Shown: positions 25,464-32,226 of the stretch, piece after piece
How the letters are laid out: each line of letters opens with the position of its first letter
Numbering within the stretch: the stretch's first letter is position 1
Source of the DNA: an uncultured bacterium
GTDB lineage: Bacteria > Actinomycetota > Coriobacteriia > Coriobacteriales > Coriobacteriaceae
Assembly (NCBI GenBank): GCA_905215815.1
Contig: CAJMRN010000006.1
Span: 1-47,059, forward strand
Reading direction: 5' to 3'
DNA: 47,059 bases
The notes under the pieces: model-generated
What the model was told of the DNA's origin: nothing
The model's database searches: none
The model's input: only the letters and a program-made list of their open reading frames with translations
Made by a program: the position numbers and the translations under genes

Positions 25464-25500
25464 GCCCCGACTCGGACTGAACGAGCCGGGGCCCTTCTTT
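25464..25500 (+). terminator. Intrinsic terminator of the ECF operon
   Basis: GCCCCGACTCG (25464-25474) faces CGAGCCGGGGC (25482-25492) with one A-C mismatch, followed by CCTTCTTT. It lies 100 bases after the EcfT stop. Confidence 0.65.
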
Positions 25501-25656
25501 CCCCACGAGGGCATCTTTGGCGTAGTCCTTCACGGCGGAGAGGTCCATACCGGGGACGATATCCAGGTAGTCAAACTTGGCGATGGCACCTGTTCCTTCA
25601 CCCCTGCTGAAGCACTTAAAGAGGTGGAGCGAGCTCGCCGCGAAGGAACCCTATAG
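25501..25656 (+). pseudogene. C-terminal fragment of a MOSC-domain protein
   Basis: The plus-strand frame reads PHEGIFGVVLHGGEVHTGDD, then IQVVKLGDG and a charged tail EVERARREGTL before TAG. This resembles the end of small MOSC (molybdenum cofactor sulfurase C-terminal-like) proteins, whose final strand typically reads EGIF-x-x-VL-x-GG-x-V-x-x-GD. The upstream MOSC core is missing and is replaced by the ECF terminator, with no start or ribosome site. It is probably a gene remnant left by a deletion. An opposite-strand frame (25360-25548) exists but has no recognisable features. Confidence 0.45.
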
Positions 25657-25889
25657 TTGCAAAACCCCACGTGAGGCAGCTTTTTCAGCTCTAAATCGAG
25701 CTTCGATAGGGTTCCGTAACGTTAAAGTTGAACTCTATGGTTTCTCAACAATTCACTATAACTGCAGGTCAAGGCCAAAGCCTCAAGTTCAACTTGACCC
25801 TTTAGAACCTTTAAGGTTCAAGTTGAGGTCGAAAGCAGTAGTAGAATACCGTTCGAACCATAACCTACGATTGATTGCAGAGGGACTGG
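25657..25889 (+). promoter_or_regulatory. Dyad-rich A+T-rich promoter region before the lysozyme-like gene
   Basis: The gap contains several related dyads: CCTCAAGTTCAACTTGACC (25781-25799), GAACCTTTAAGGTTC (25806-25820, a perfect odd palindrome) and GGTTCAAGTTGAGGTC (25815-25830), plus AAGTTGAACT near 25727. CCTCAAGTTcAACTTGA resembles the SoxR/MerR-type operator CCTCAAGTTAACTTGAGG. No MerR-family gene is in the window. No convincing -35/-10 pair was identified. Confidence 0.4.
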
Positions 25890-27023
25890 ATGCAGCATTC
25901 GAACCATCGCACCGCAGCGTTCATCGCGTCGAGGCCGGCTCGTATCATCACGAGCGCCGCGCTCGCCGTTGCGCTGACGGCCACGCCGATGCTCTCCCCC
26001 GTCGCGGCCTATGCCGCCTCGCAGGCAACGCAGGATCAGCTTTCCGCCGCCCAGCAGAAGATCGAAGCCGCCACGAGCGCCTACAACGAGGCCCGCACCA
26101 AGCTCGAGAATCTGCAAAAGCAAATCGACACCAACGAGGCAAGCATCGAGCAGATCGAAGCCGAGCTTCCCGATCAGCAGGCAAAGGCAAGCTCCGCCAT
26201 GCGCGATCTGTATAAGTACCAGAAGGGCACCAACCCCATCGTGAGCTTCCTGGTCAACGCACAGAGCCTTGGCGAGTTCATCACCACCTGCAGGTACACC
26301 AACCAGATCGCGAGCTCGAGCGTCGATGAGATCGAAGAGCTCAACAAGATGCAGACCGAGCTCGAGCAGAACAAGACCGAGCTTGAACAGGCTAAATCCC
26401 AACTCGAGACCGAGCAGAAAACCGCCGAAGATGCACTGGCACAGGCCCAGCAGCTTCGCAGCGAAGCCCAGGCAAAAGCCGAGCAGGAAAATGCCGCCGA
26501 GCTGGCCAAGCTCGAGGCAGACAAGGCCGCTGCCGCCGAGAAGCTCTCGGGCGAGGGCGTAAGCGGCAACAACTCCAACAGCCAGGCCAACAACGCCAAC
26601 GCCACCATCGACACCACGGTGAACAACTCCAATACCGGCAACTCAGATTACGACTCGTTTATCAACGAGTGGACGAGTCGCATTGACAACTACCTCGCCG
26701 GCTCCCCCATGGCAGGCCAGGGTTATAACTTTGCCGTGGCAGCCTGGAACACCGGTGTTGACCCCCGTTGGTCCCCTGCCATCGCCTGCGTCGAGAGCAG
26801 CAAGGGCCTCTATTGTGCCGGCTCCTATAACGCCTGGGGCTGGAGCGCCCGTGGCGGCGGCTGGCGGAGCTTTGGTAGCTGGAGCGAGGGCGTCTCTGCC
26901 CACGTCGCCTACCTGGGCGCCAACTATGGCTCCACGCTTACCCCGGCAGCCGCCAAAAAGTACTGCCCGCCCACGTGGCAGGACTGGTACAACAAGGTTG
27001 CAACCCAGATGAACCGCATCTAA
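25890..27023 (+). CDS. Secreted coiled-coil cell-wall protein with C-terminal lysozyme-like domain
   Basis: Exported protein of 377 residues. A signal peptide (hydrophobic ITSAALAVALTATPML, cleavage near AYAAS) precedes a long coiled coil (about residues 45-215: QLSAAQQKIEAATSAYNEAR and later heptads) like that of PcsB/RipA-type hydrolases. An Asn/Ser-rich linker (around NNSNSQANNANA) leads to a C-terminal domain with WSPAIACVESSKG, NAWGWSARGGGWRSF and EGVSAHVAYLGANYG, which fits a lysozyme or lytic transglycosylase fold with the Glu of VESS as catalytic candidate. It probably remodels peptidoglycan at division. The ATG at 25890 has GAGGG upstream; TTG 25875 is an alternative. Confidence 0.8.
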   Translation: MQHSNHRTAAFIASRPARIITSAALAVALTATPMLSPVAAYAASQATQDQLSAAQQKIEAATSAYNEARTKLENLQKQIDTNEASIEQIEAELPDQQAKASSAMRDLYKYQKGTNPIVSFLVNAQSLGEFITTCRYTNQIASSSVDEIEELNKMQTELEQNKTELEQAKSQLETEQKTAEDALAQAQQLRSEAQAKAEQENAAELAKLEADKAAAAEKLSGEGVSGNNSNSQANNANATIDTTVNNSNTGNSDYDSFINEWTSRIDNYLAGSPMAGQGYNFAVAAWNTGVDPRWSPAIACVESSKGLYCAGSYNAWGWSARGGGWRSFGSWSEGVSAHVAYLGANYGSTLTPAAAKKYCPPTWQDWYNKVATQMNRI

Positions 27024-27033
27024 GATCAACGTC

Positions 27034-27059
27034 AAAGGGCCCCAATCGGGGCCCTTTTT
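27034..27059. terminator. Bidirectional intrinsic terminator
   Basis: AAAGGGCCCC and GGGGCCCTTT enclose AATC, followed on the plus strand by TTCTTTT. It lies between the convergent cell-wall protein and kinase genes and can act for both. Confidence 0.85.
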
Positions 27060-27062
27060 CTT

Positions 27063-28463
27063 TTACGCGACGGAGGTATCGACGACGCCCGTCGCGTTTG
27101 CGATGGCAACAATGATAATCATTGCCAACAAGAGCACGCCCATAGCCTTGAAACAGAGCTTTGCAAGCTTTTTACCGCGATATCGATCGAGTAGCTCAAA
27201 CCGCCGGCGAAGGCGGCGTTTATCGAGCATTACAAAATGAATGAGCGCTACGAAACCGTCGACGAAGACAAAATACTCAACCGCGAGAAACCACATCGGG
27301 TAGTTTTGGTTGGCGCCTGTGGGATGAAAAACGGCAAAATGGCTTCCGGCAAAGAAAACAAGTAGCGAAAGATAGACGAATGCGTTCCAAATGCGCCCAA
27401 CGGTGTCGGGAATGTGGGAGAGTAAATTCGGGCGCTCAGGCACCAACGGCAATCCACCCTGAGACTGATCTGTGGGGAGCACGGGCGAAGGGCACACAAC
27501 TCGCCGCTCTGGAGGCTCTTGGAAGGAAGCAACATTCGGCGCGGACGATGGCGTCGGTGTGGACAACGCATACGATGCGCGTGCAGCGTGCCCTAGCGCC
27601 TTCGCGCTTGCAAAGCGCTTGTCCGGATCGAGCGCCATCGCCATGCAAATAACATCGGCAAACGGGACGGGAACGTCACATGCCTCGCATTGCTCGCGCA
27701 TGTCCCGGCCCGGCTTGGGGTCGGCCCCCGTCAGACAAAAGAACAGCAGGGCACCGAGCGCATAGACATCGCTGCGCACGCTCGTCTGGCCAAAACCGTA
27801 CTGCTCGGGTGGCGCATAGGGTCGCGTGCCAAACTTAACGGTATCGGCATCGGCTCCTTCGCGCCACACGCGAGCGATTCCCAAGTCGATAATCACCAGC
27901 GATGAAAACGTCAGGCCGTCATCAGGCGTATAGTTCGCGCCCGACACGATGATATTCGAGGGCTTTAGGTCGCGATGAATCACCGGAGCAGCCACCTCCC
28001 CCGCCGACGCAAAGCCGGCGTGGAGCTCCGCAACTGCATCACAAAGGGAGCCAAACAGCTCACAAGCATAATCGGGCGTTGCACCCAAACGCCCCACCAG
28101 GGCCCCGAGCGTTTCGCCTTCGATGTATTCCATGACCACGCAAAGCTCGTCGCCCACGCGGTGGCAATCGACAATCCGAGGCAAGTGCTCGTAACGTCGC
28201 CCGGCATGCTGGGCCGCAAACAGGCGTTCATACGCCCCGCCAATCTGGGCCGACGCGTCGATGCGCTTGCGAACAAAGGGACCAAGAGATCCTCCGCCGG
28301 AGCCCTCAAAGTACACGAGCTCGGTCGTCTCGACGTCGGAGTGCTTGAGCACACGGTCTACGCGATAGCTGTCATCACGCTCAAGTGACGCCAGGTGTCC
28401 GGCGAGCGCAGCGGTCAGCTCATCATCGGAATATGTTGGGCTCTGAGTATCCATAGCGTCCAT
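27063..28463 (-). CDS. Membrane-anchored serine/threonine protein kinase
   Basis: Hanks-type kinase of about 466 residues. The N-terminal kinase domain has a likely ATP-binding lysine in FVRKRID, catalytic loop VIHRDLKPSNIIV, a DLG in place of DFG (IIDLGIAR), and the substrate-loop motif FGTRPYAPPEQYGFGQTSVR followed by SDVYALG. The glycine-rich loop is atypical (FEGSGGGSLG). After a proline-rich linker, three hydrophobic segments occupy the C-terminal third (YLSLLVFFAGSHFAVF and two more), so the kinase faces the cytoplasm with no large extracellular sensor domain. The start is taken at ATG 28463 (MDAMDTQSP); GTG 28478 is possible and no site is strong. An HTH protein follows on the same strand. 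Confidence 0.9.
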   Translation of the reverse strand: MDAMDTQSPTYSDDELTAALAGHLASLERDDSYRVDRVLKHSDVETTELVYFEGSGGGSLGPFVRKRIDASAQIGGAYERLFAAQHAGRRYEHLPRIVDCHRVGDELCVVMEYIEGETLGALVGRLGATPDYACELFGSLCDAVAELHAGFASAGEVAAPVIHRDLKPSNIIVSGANYTPDDGLTFSSLVIIDLGIARVWREGADADTVKFGTRPYAPPEQYGFGQTSVRSDVYALGALLFFCLTGADPKPGRDMREQCEACDVPVPFADVICMAMALDPDKRFASAKALGHAARASYALSTPTPSSAPNVASFQEPPERRVVCPSPVLPTDQSQGGLPLVPERPNLLSHIPDTVGRIWNAFVYLSLLVFFAGSHFAVFHPTGANQNYPMWFLAVEYFVFVDGFVALIHFVMLDKRRLRRRFELLDRYRGKKLAKLCFKAMGVLLLAMIIIVAIANATGVVDTSVA

Positions 28464-28549
28464 AATAACGCAGGGCACGGACGCACCATGACGCCCGTGC
28501 CCTGCACGTTCAAAATGTCGTGAACGGCACCTCCGCCGGCAGCTAACCG

Positions 28550-28972
28550 CTAGCTCACCGTCTCCTCGCCAAAGCGATACAGCTCCTCGTTCACCTTTTG
28601 CAGGCTGCAGCCACGATCGATACAGAAAATGATGATGGCGTCACGGCGGTCCTTGCAGTTGAGGATATTGGCGCCTGCCGCCGTCAAGGCGCGGTTGGCC
28701 TCCTTGAGTGTCAGCGCCATGGCAAATGCAATCTGCAGCACCTTATTGCGGCTCGGATGCCGCGCACCGGTAAAGATCTGATAGCCAAACGTCTCGTTGA
28801 GGTCAGCCATGCGCACCACGCGCGAACGCTCCAGCCCCTTTTCTTCCAAAAGCTGTTTCAGATACTCCGAAAGCGACGGGGCGGCAAAGTCGTGTTCTTT
28901 GATATAACCATCAATGCTTGGCGCATCGAGAAGCTCATTGAGCAGCTCCTCAGTCAGCTTTTTATCGGGCAT
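28550..28972 (-). CDS. Helix-turn-helix (XRE-like) protein
   Basis: Cytoplasmic protein of 140 residues. The centre (LSEYLKQLLEEKGLERSRVV through FGYQIFTGARHPSRNKVLQI) has the layout of a lambda-repressor-type HTH: a helix, a recognition-like segment at the GYQIFTG position and the closing helices. The C-terminus (AIIIFCIDRGCSLQKVNEEL) is conserved in style with regulators encoded beside protein kinases in Coriobacteriia and Clostridia, from memory. GGAGG precedes the ATG. It is just upstream (in the transcript) of the Ser/Thr kinase, so it may be its partner or substrate; that is inference. Confidence 0.7.
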   Translation of the reverse strand: MPDKKLTEELLNELLDAPSIDGYIKEHDFAAPSLSEYLKQLLEEKGLERSRVVRMADLNETFGYQIFTGARHPSRNKVLQIAFAMALTLKEANRALTAAGANILNCKDRRDAIIIFCIDRGCSLQKVNEELYRFGEETVS

Positions 28973-29004
28973 ACGGCCTCACCTCCCCCAGTGCATGCAA
29001 CATG

Positions 29005-29448
29005 CTAGAAACCGCTCACGTCCGAGCGTTCCCAACTGGCGACCTGATCGGGAGACACCGTGCCCAGCGCCTCGAACTTCCAGGAGCCGCCCGCCTTCAG
29101 ATGATTGGTGTTTGCAAGAGCCGTTCCAACCTGGTTGCCATCAGCATCATACAGAACATACTCAATCTGAATGTAGCTCTTTTCCTTGTCTGTGTTATTG
29201 GTCAGCGTACCCGTGATCTTATAGGCAAACTGATTGGAGGCGTCTTCAGCCTCGTCAGCAATGGTATACGGTTCTTGCGGTTCTTTTTGCTCCTCAGCCT
29301 GCTGTGTCGTCTCGGCAGGTTTTGCCGAATCGTTCGCAGACGAATCGGTTGAGTTGCCGCCCATAGAGCCCACGGCACCGGCAATAACCAGCCCCACGAT
29401 GACGCCTAGGACAATCTTGCCAATCGGCTTCTTTCCCTCTTTTGCCAT
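29005..29448 (-). CDS. Membrane-anchored FxLYD-domain-like protein
   Basis: Protein of 147 residues with a lysine-rich start (MAKEGKKPIGK), one membrane helix (IVLGVIVGLVIAGAVGSMGG), a low-complexity Ser/Asp/Glu/Gln linker and a C-terminal beta domain. The domain shows KITGTLTNNTDKEKSYIQIE then YVLYDADGNQVGTALANTN, matching the FxLYD pattern of extracellular immunoglobulin-like domains. It likely projects outside the cell; no enzyme role is suggested. The ribosome site AGGAAGG is buried in a perfect 14-bp hairpin (separate entry). Confidence 0.75.
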   Translation of the reverse strand: MAKEGKKPIGKIVLGVIVGLVIAGAVGSMGGNSTDSSANDSAKPAETTQQAEEQKEPQEPYTIADEAEDASNQFAYKITGTLTNNTDKEKSYIQIEYVLYDADGNQVGTALANTNHLKAGGSWKFEALGTVSPDQVASWERSDVSGF

Positions 29449-29453
29449 TATGC

Positions 29454-29507
29454 ATCCTTCCTACGATCCGGCCACCGCGCCGGCACACAGCACATCGTAG
29501 GAAGGAT
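29454..29507 (-). promoter_or_regulatory. Hairpin sequestering the ribosome-binding site of the FxLYD gene
   Basis: In the transcript, ATCCTTCCTACGAT (plus-strand 29494-29507) pairs perfectly over 14 bp with ATCGTAGGAAGGAT (29454-29467). The second arm contains the Shine-Dalgarno AGGAAGG, seven bases before the ATG. An inner CCGG/CCGG pair caps the loop. There is no T-run, so this is not a terminator. It looks like translational control (RNA thermometer, protein- or small RNA-opened), or a palindromic insert that happened to land on the site. Confidence 0.65.
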
Positions 29508-29612
29508 TAAACTTGAATTCATTAGCTGAGAGCTAAGGCTGCGGTAAACGGCCAACGCAGTTATCCAAACGCCGAGCAAACGCACTTTGCGCGACCGTCT
29601 GCTGGCAGCGCA
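29508..29612. other. Short gap without recognised gene
   Basis: This gap holds only a weak TAGCTGAGAGCTA hairpin and must carry the promoter of the FxLYD gene; no clear promoter hexamers were found. Confidence 0.3.
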
Positions 29613-29936
29613 TCAACCCACCGTGACGGATTCCCCGGTAAAGGCGCTGATCATCAACAGGACAAAGAACACCAGGTAGCTGACACTCAGCAGGTACGCA
29701 ATGATCAGAAAGAAGACCCATCCGACATTGGTGTTACCGTCGGCACGGCGTTGCTCGCGATTGCGGCAGAGCCAAATCGTCACGCCAATGGCCACAATCA
29801 ACAGCACAAGTGCCGCTGCCGCCAGTCCAGCAAGCGCAAACATCACGCCAATGCTCACAGCAATAACCGGGAGCATCAGCAAGCCGCATCCGCACCCACC
29901 AGGACTATATACGACAGACTGTCGGCGTCGTTTCAT
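29613..29936 (-). CDS. Small membrane protein of unknown function
   Basis: A 107-residue protein with a basic N-terminus (MKRRRQSVVYSP), a Gly/Cys cluster (GGCGCG) and four hydrophobic stretches in two pairs (LLMLPVIAVSIGVMFALAG, ALVLLIVAIGVTIWL, VGWVFFLIIAYLL, YLVFFVLLMISAF). GGAG six bases before the ATG at 29936 supports the start. I do not recognise a family. It lies between the FxLYD protein and the HigBA module on the same strand but with gaps that suggest independent transcription. Confidence 0.6.
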   Translation of the reverse strand: MKRRRQSVVYSPGGCGCGLLMLPVIAVSIGVMFALAGLAAAALVLLIVAIGVTIWLCRNREQRRADGNTNVGWVFFLIIAYLLSVSYLVFFVLLMISAFTGESVTVG

Positions 29937-29965
29937 CGTCACTCCAACCTCAACATCTTTGAGCG

Positions 29966-30307
29966 CTACAACGCAACGACCTGCTGAACGGGAACGATCT
30001 TATCCAGTTCCGGTTCGATGCGCCTCTTCTCTGCCTCGAGGTCAAACGCGATCTGGGCTCGAAGCCAATAGCCATCCGTCAGGCCAAAGTAGCGGCAAAG
30101 ACGAAGATCGGTGTCAGCCGTAACACGACGCCTTCCCAAAATAATCTGCCCAATACGCTGAGCCGGAATCCCGGTCTCCTTAGCAAGGCGATATTGAGAA
30201 ATACCCATAGGGACAAGAAATTCCTCTTTGAGAAGCTCGCCGGGGGCCACGGGCGACAACAAGCCAGCATCAGTTTTGTCACTTGTGATAATCGACGATT
30301 TCAGCAT
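29966..30307 (-). CDS. higA: HigA-family antitoxin (XRE HTH)
   Basis: Antitoxin of 113 residues that neutralises the upstream toxin and represses its own operon. The N-terminus is followed by PGELLKEEFLVPMGISQYRL, the conserved HigA/VapI entry, and the HTH IPAQRIGQIILGRRRVTADT, then LRLCRYFGLTDGYWL. I start it at ATG 30307 (MLKSSIITSDKTD), inside the toxin gene's last codons; the frame is open to 30361 but that part overlaps the toxin further. The toxin-first order with overlap is normal for HigBA. Confidence 0.92.
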   Translation of the reverse strand: MLKSSIITSDKTDAGLLSPVAPGELLKEEFLVPMGISQYRLAKETGIPAQRIGQIILGRRRVTADTDLRLCRYFGLTDGYWLRAQIAFDLEAEKRRIEPELDKIVPVQQVVAL

Positions 30308-30560
30308 TCCAAGCCATCCCCTGTCTCCACTCAAAACAGACCCGATAGCGCTCATTGACACGGATACTATATTGACCGGCGCGATCGCCCTTCAACGCTT
30401 CAAGACGATTGCCTGGCGGAACGCGAAGATCATCAAGCGAAGCGCAGATCTGCAGTTGGCGAATCTTCCTCAAGGCGACCCGCTCAAAAGGAATGAACTT
30501 CCTAATCCGCACACCCATTGCAAAGCGTTCAGTGTCTTCATCTTTATATGATGCAATCAT
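30279..30560 (-). CDS. higB: HigB-family toxin (RelE-like mRNA interferase)
   Basis: Toxin of 93 residues of the RelE/HigB fold, a ribosome-dependent mRNA-cleaving enzyme. Landmarks are the N-terminal FIPFERVALRKIRQLQ helix, a short domain LRVPPGNRLEALKGDRAGQY and the core SIRVNERYRVCFEW ending EIVDYH. Catalytic-type residues are in the usual places (Arg in NERYRVCF and the C-terminal His). AAGGCG precedes the ATG. It overlaps higA by 29 bases. Confidence 0.93.
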   Translation of the reverse strand: MIASYKDEDTERFAMGVRIRKFIPFERVALRKIRQLQICASLDDLRVPPGNRLEALKGDRAGQYSIRVNERYRVCFEWRQGMAWNAEIVDYHK

Positions 30561-30571
30561 AGTATCGCCTT

Positions 30572-30648
30572 ACGTTAATAACGTCAAGCGTTTCTATAGA
30601 GTTACATCCCTATTATAGCGTACATTTGTTCGTATTTTCGAGAACAAA
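30572..30648 (-). promoter_or_regulatory. HigBA promoter and operator-like dyads
   Basis: On the minus strand TATAAT is found at plus-strand 30612-30617 (ATTATA). Around it are two dyads: TTTGTTC (30626-30632) facing GAACAAA (30642-30648) across nine or so bases upstream, and ACGTTAATAACGT (30572-30584) between the -10 and the start codon. Both are suitable HigA-binding sites; the -35 is weak. Confidence 0.5.
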
Positions 30649-30660
30649 CGTCCACGTCAA

Positions 30661-31848
30661 TTAACCAAGCAAAAGTAATCGTTTGTAGACATCGAGGCCT
30701 TTGAGCAGGATTTCCTCGTCAAAGAGCATGGTATCAGTATGCAGGGCACTCGTGGAATAGGCGGGGCAGCCCTCGGCGTCGCTCGGATTATCCTGACTGA
30801 CAGGAACGCCCGTGCCCAGCAAGAAGAACACGCCCGGCAGATGGCGCTGGTAAAAGGCGAAGTCCTCGGCAATCAGCAAAGGCTCATCCACGAGCTGCAG
30901 CTCGGGCAAGGCAGGCGCGACATTGGCAAATAGCTCGGGATCGTTATCGACCGGCGGATAGCCCTCGGCAAAATCGAGGTCATATGTGCAGCCCGTTGCG
31001 GCGCATGCCTCATCAAGCACGCGGCGCACGCCCTCACGCGCACGGTCGAACATGTCGTCCGTAAACACACGCAGGCTGCCGGCAACATGGGCCTCCCCCG
31101 CCACCGCGTTGCAGACGGTACCGGCCTGCAGCAGACCAAACTTGCCGATACAGGGCTCGTCGGTGCCCAGCTCGTCCATCAGCCCGCGCTCGGCAACCAA
31201 AAACTTCGCTGCCGCCAACGCGGCATCGTGCGACTCCTCAACCGGCACGCCATAAGTCTTAGCAATATGGATGCTCGTACCGTGAATATGGATATGCGTT
31301 TCGCTCGAACGCGCCAGCAGCGGGCCGGAACAGCTCGCCAACGTGCCGGCAGGCAGATCGGGCCACACGTGAAAGCCAAAAATGCGGTCGACCCCGTAGC
31401 ATTCGAACACGCCGCTCTCGCATACCATCTTGGCACCACCGGTCGTTTCCTCGGCCGGCTGGAACACAAAGAGCACGTTGCGCCTCATGGCGCCCGGCTG
31501 TTCGTGAATCGTACGGTCGACATATGTCGCGGCGGCAAGTGCCATAGCCATGTGTCCGTCATGTCCGCAAGCGTGCATCTTGCCGGGATGTGTCGAGGCG
31601 AACGCTGCCCCTGTTGCCTCGACAATGGGCAGCGCGTCCATATCGGCGCGAATCGCCGTGGCATGCGCGGCATCAACGCCAACATCGAAGAAAGCGCAGA
31701 CGCAGCTGGGGCACGGATGGGTCACCTCGCAAGCGAGCGGTGCCAGCACGCCCTCGATATAGGCAATGGTTTGCGGAAGATCGAAATCGAGCTCCGGAAT
31801 GCGATGGAGATCGCGGCGATAGCGACGGAGTTCTTGGAGCTCGGTCAT
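30661..31848 (-). CDS. M20D-family amidohydrolase, candidate N-acetyl-diaminopimelate deacetylase
   Basis: Cytoplasmic zinc amidohydrolase of 395 residues. Metal-binding motifs of M20D are intact: HACGHDGHMAMAL, FVFQPAEETTGGAKMV, FGFHVWPDLPAGT and LIAEDFAFYQ; the C-terminal LHTDTMLFDEEILLKG is also typical. The family includes hippurate, IAA-amino acid and N-acetyl-DAP hydrolases. It is divergent from the lysine operon, which contains dapH, whose pathway needs an N-acetyl-DAP deacetylase. That context makes DapL activity a good hypothesis. AAGGGA precedes ATG 31848; an upstream frame to 31932 lacks support. A general peptidase or N-acyl amino acid amidohydrolase is the alternative. Confidence 0.88.
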   Translation of the reverse strand: MTELQELRRYRRDLHRIPELDFDLPQTIAYIEGVLAPLACEVTHPCPSCVCAFFDVGVDAAHATAIRADMDALPIVEATGAAFASTHPGKMHACGHDGHMAMALAAATYVDRTIHEQPGAMRRNVLFVFQPAEETTGGAKMVCESGVFECYGVDRIFGFHVWPDLPAGTLASCSGPLLARSSETHIHIHGTSIHIAKTYGVPVEESHDAALAAAKFLVAERGLMDELGTDEPCIGKFGLLQAGTVCNAVAGEAHVAGSLRVFTDDMFDRAREGVRRVLDEACAATGCTYDLDFAEGYPPVDNDPELFANVAPALPELQLVDEPLLIAEDFAFYQRHLPGVFFLLGTGVPVSQDNPSDAEGCPAYSTSALHTDTMLFDEEILLKGLDVYKRLLLLG

Positions 31849-31958
31849 AGAGAATCCCTTCGTGAGGCATATCTGTTGCAACTTATTTTGATACAGGATT
31901 GTGGCACACATGTTTCCAGCATATTGCTGCATTTTTTAAACGTTATATACGAATACTC

Positions 31959-31987
31959 TTGTTTGGTAAAGTGCAACGTGGTAGGGT
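31959..31987 (+). promoter_or_regulatory. Candidate promoter of the lysine operon
   Basis: TTGTTT (31959-31964), 17 bases, TAGGGT (31982-31987). Transcription would start near 31994, just at the 5' edge of the lysine riboswitch, which supports the assignment despite a poor -10. Confidence 0.45.
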
Positions 31988-31996
31988 CGTTACCAC

Positions 31997-32216
31997 TTGA
32001 TAGAGGCGCGGGCACGAAGAACCGCGGGCGAGCCGGCAGGCTTTGACCCCGTGGGGAGGCGAAACCCGCCGAACTGGGTTTTTCGGGCGCGAACAACCTG
32101 GTGGGCCTGCGGGAAACACCCGCAGGACTGTCTGCAGCAATGCGGGAGCGCTATCCGGACATGGGGTCCACGCTATGTGGATTCGATGCGCTGATGGCGC
32201 CGTCTGGATAGCGAGG
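31997..32216 (+). ncRNA. Lysine riboswitch (L box) with expression platform
   Basis: The aptamer runs from GATAGAGGCGCG (31999) to GGGAGCGCTATC (about 32144-32155), which close the P1 stem. In between appear the conserved words GAAGA, GGGGAGGC, GCCGAACTGGG, a GGGAAACACCCG hairpin and GACTGTC, in the order of known lysine riboswitches. It precedes lysA-dapA-dapB-dapH, so lysine should shut off its own synthesis. CGCTATCCGGAC (32149-32160), which includes the 3' side of P1, can pair instead with GTCTGGATAGCG (32202-32213), next to GAGG before the ATG at 32227. There is no T-run, so control is probably translational. Confidence 0.9.
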
Positions 32217-32226
32217 TTTACGGGAC

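Noticed and set aside
25360..25548. Minus-strand frame starting MDLSAVKDYAKDALVGKEG as a small gene
   Set aside because: It is antisense to the more recognisable MOSC fragment and the ECF terminator, and its second half has no conserved character.
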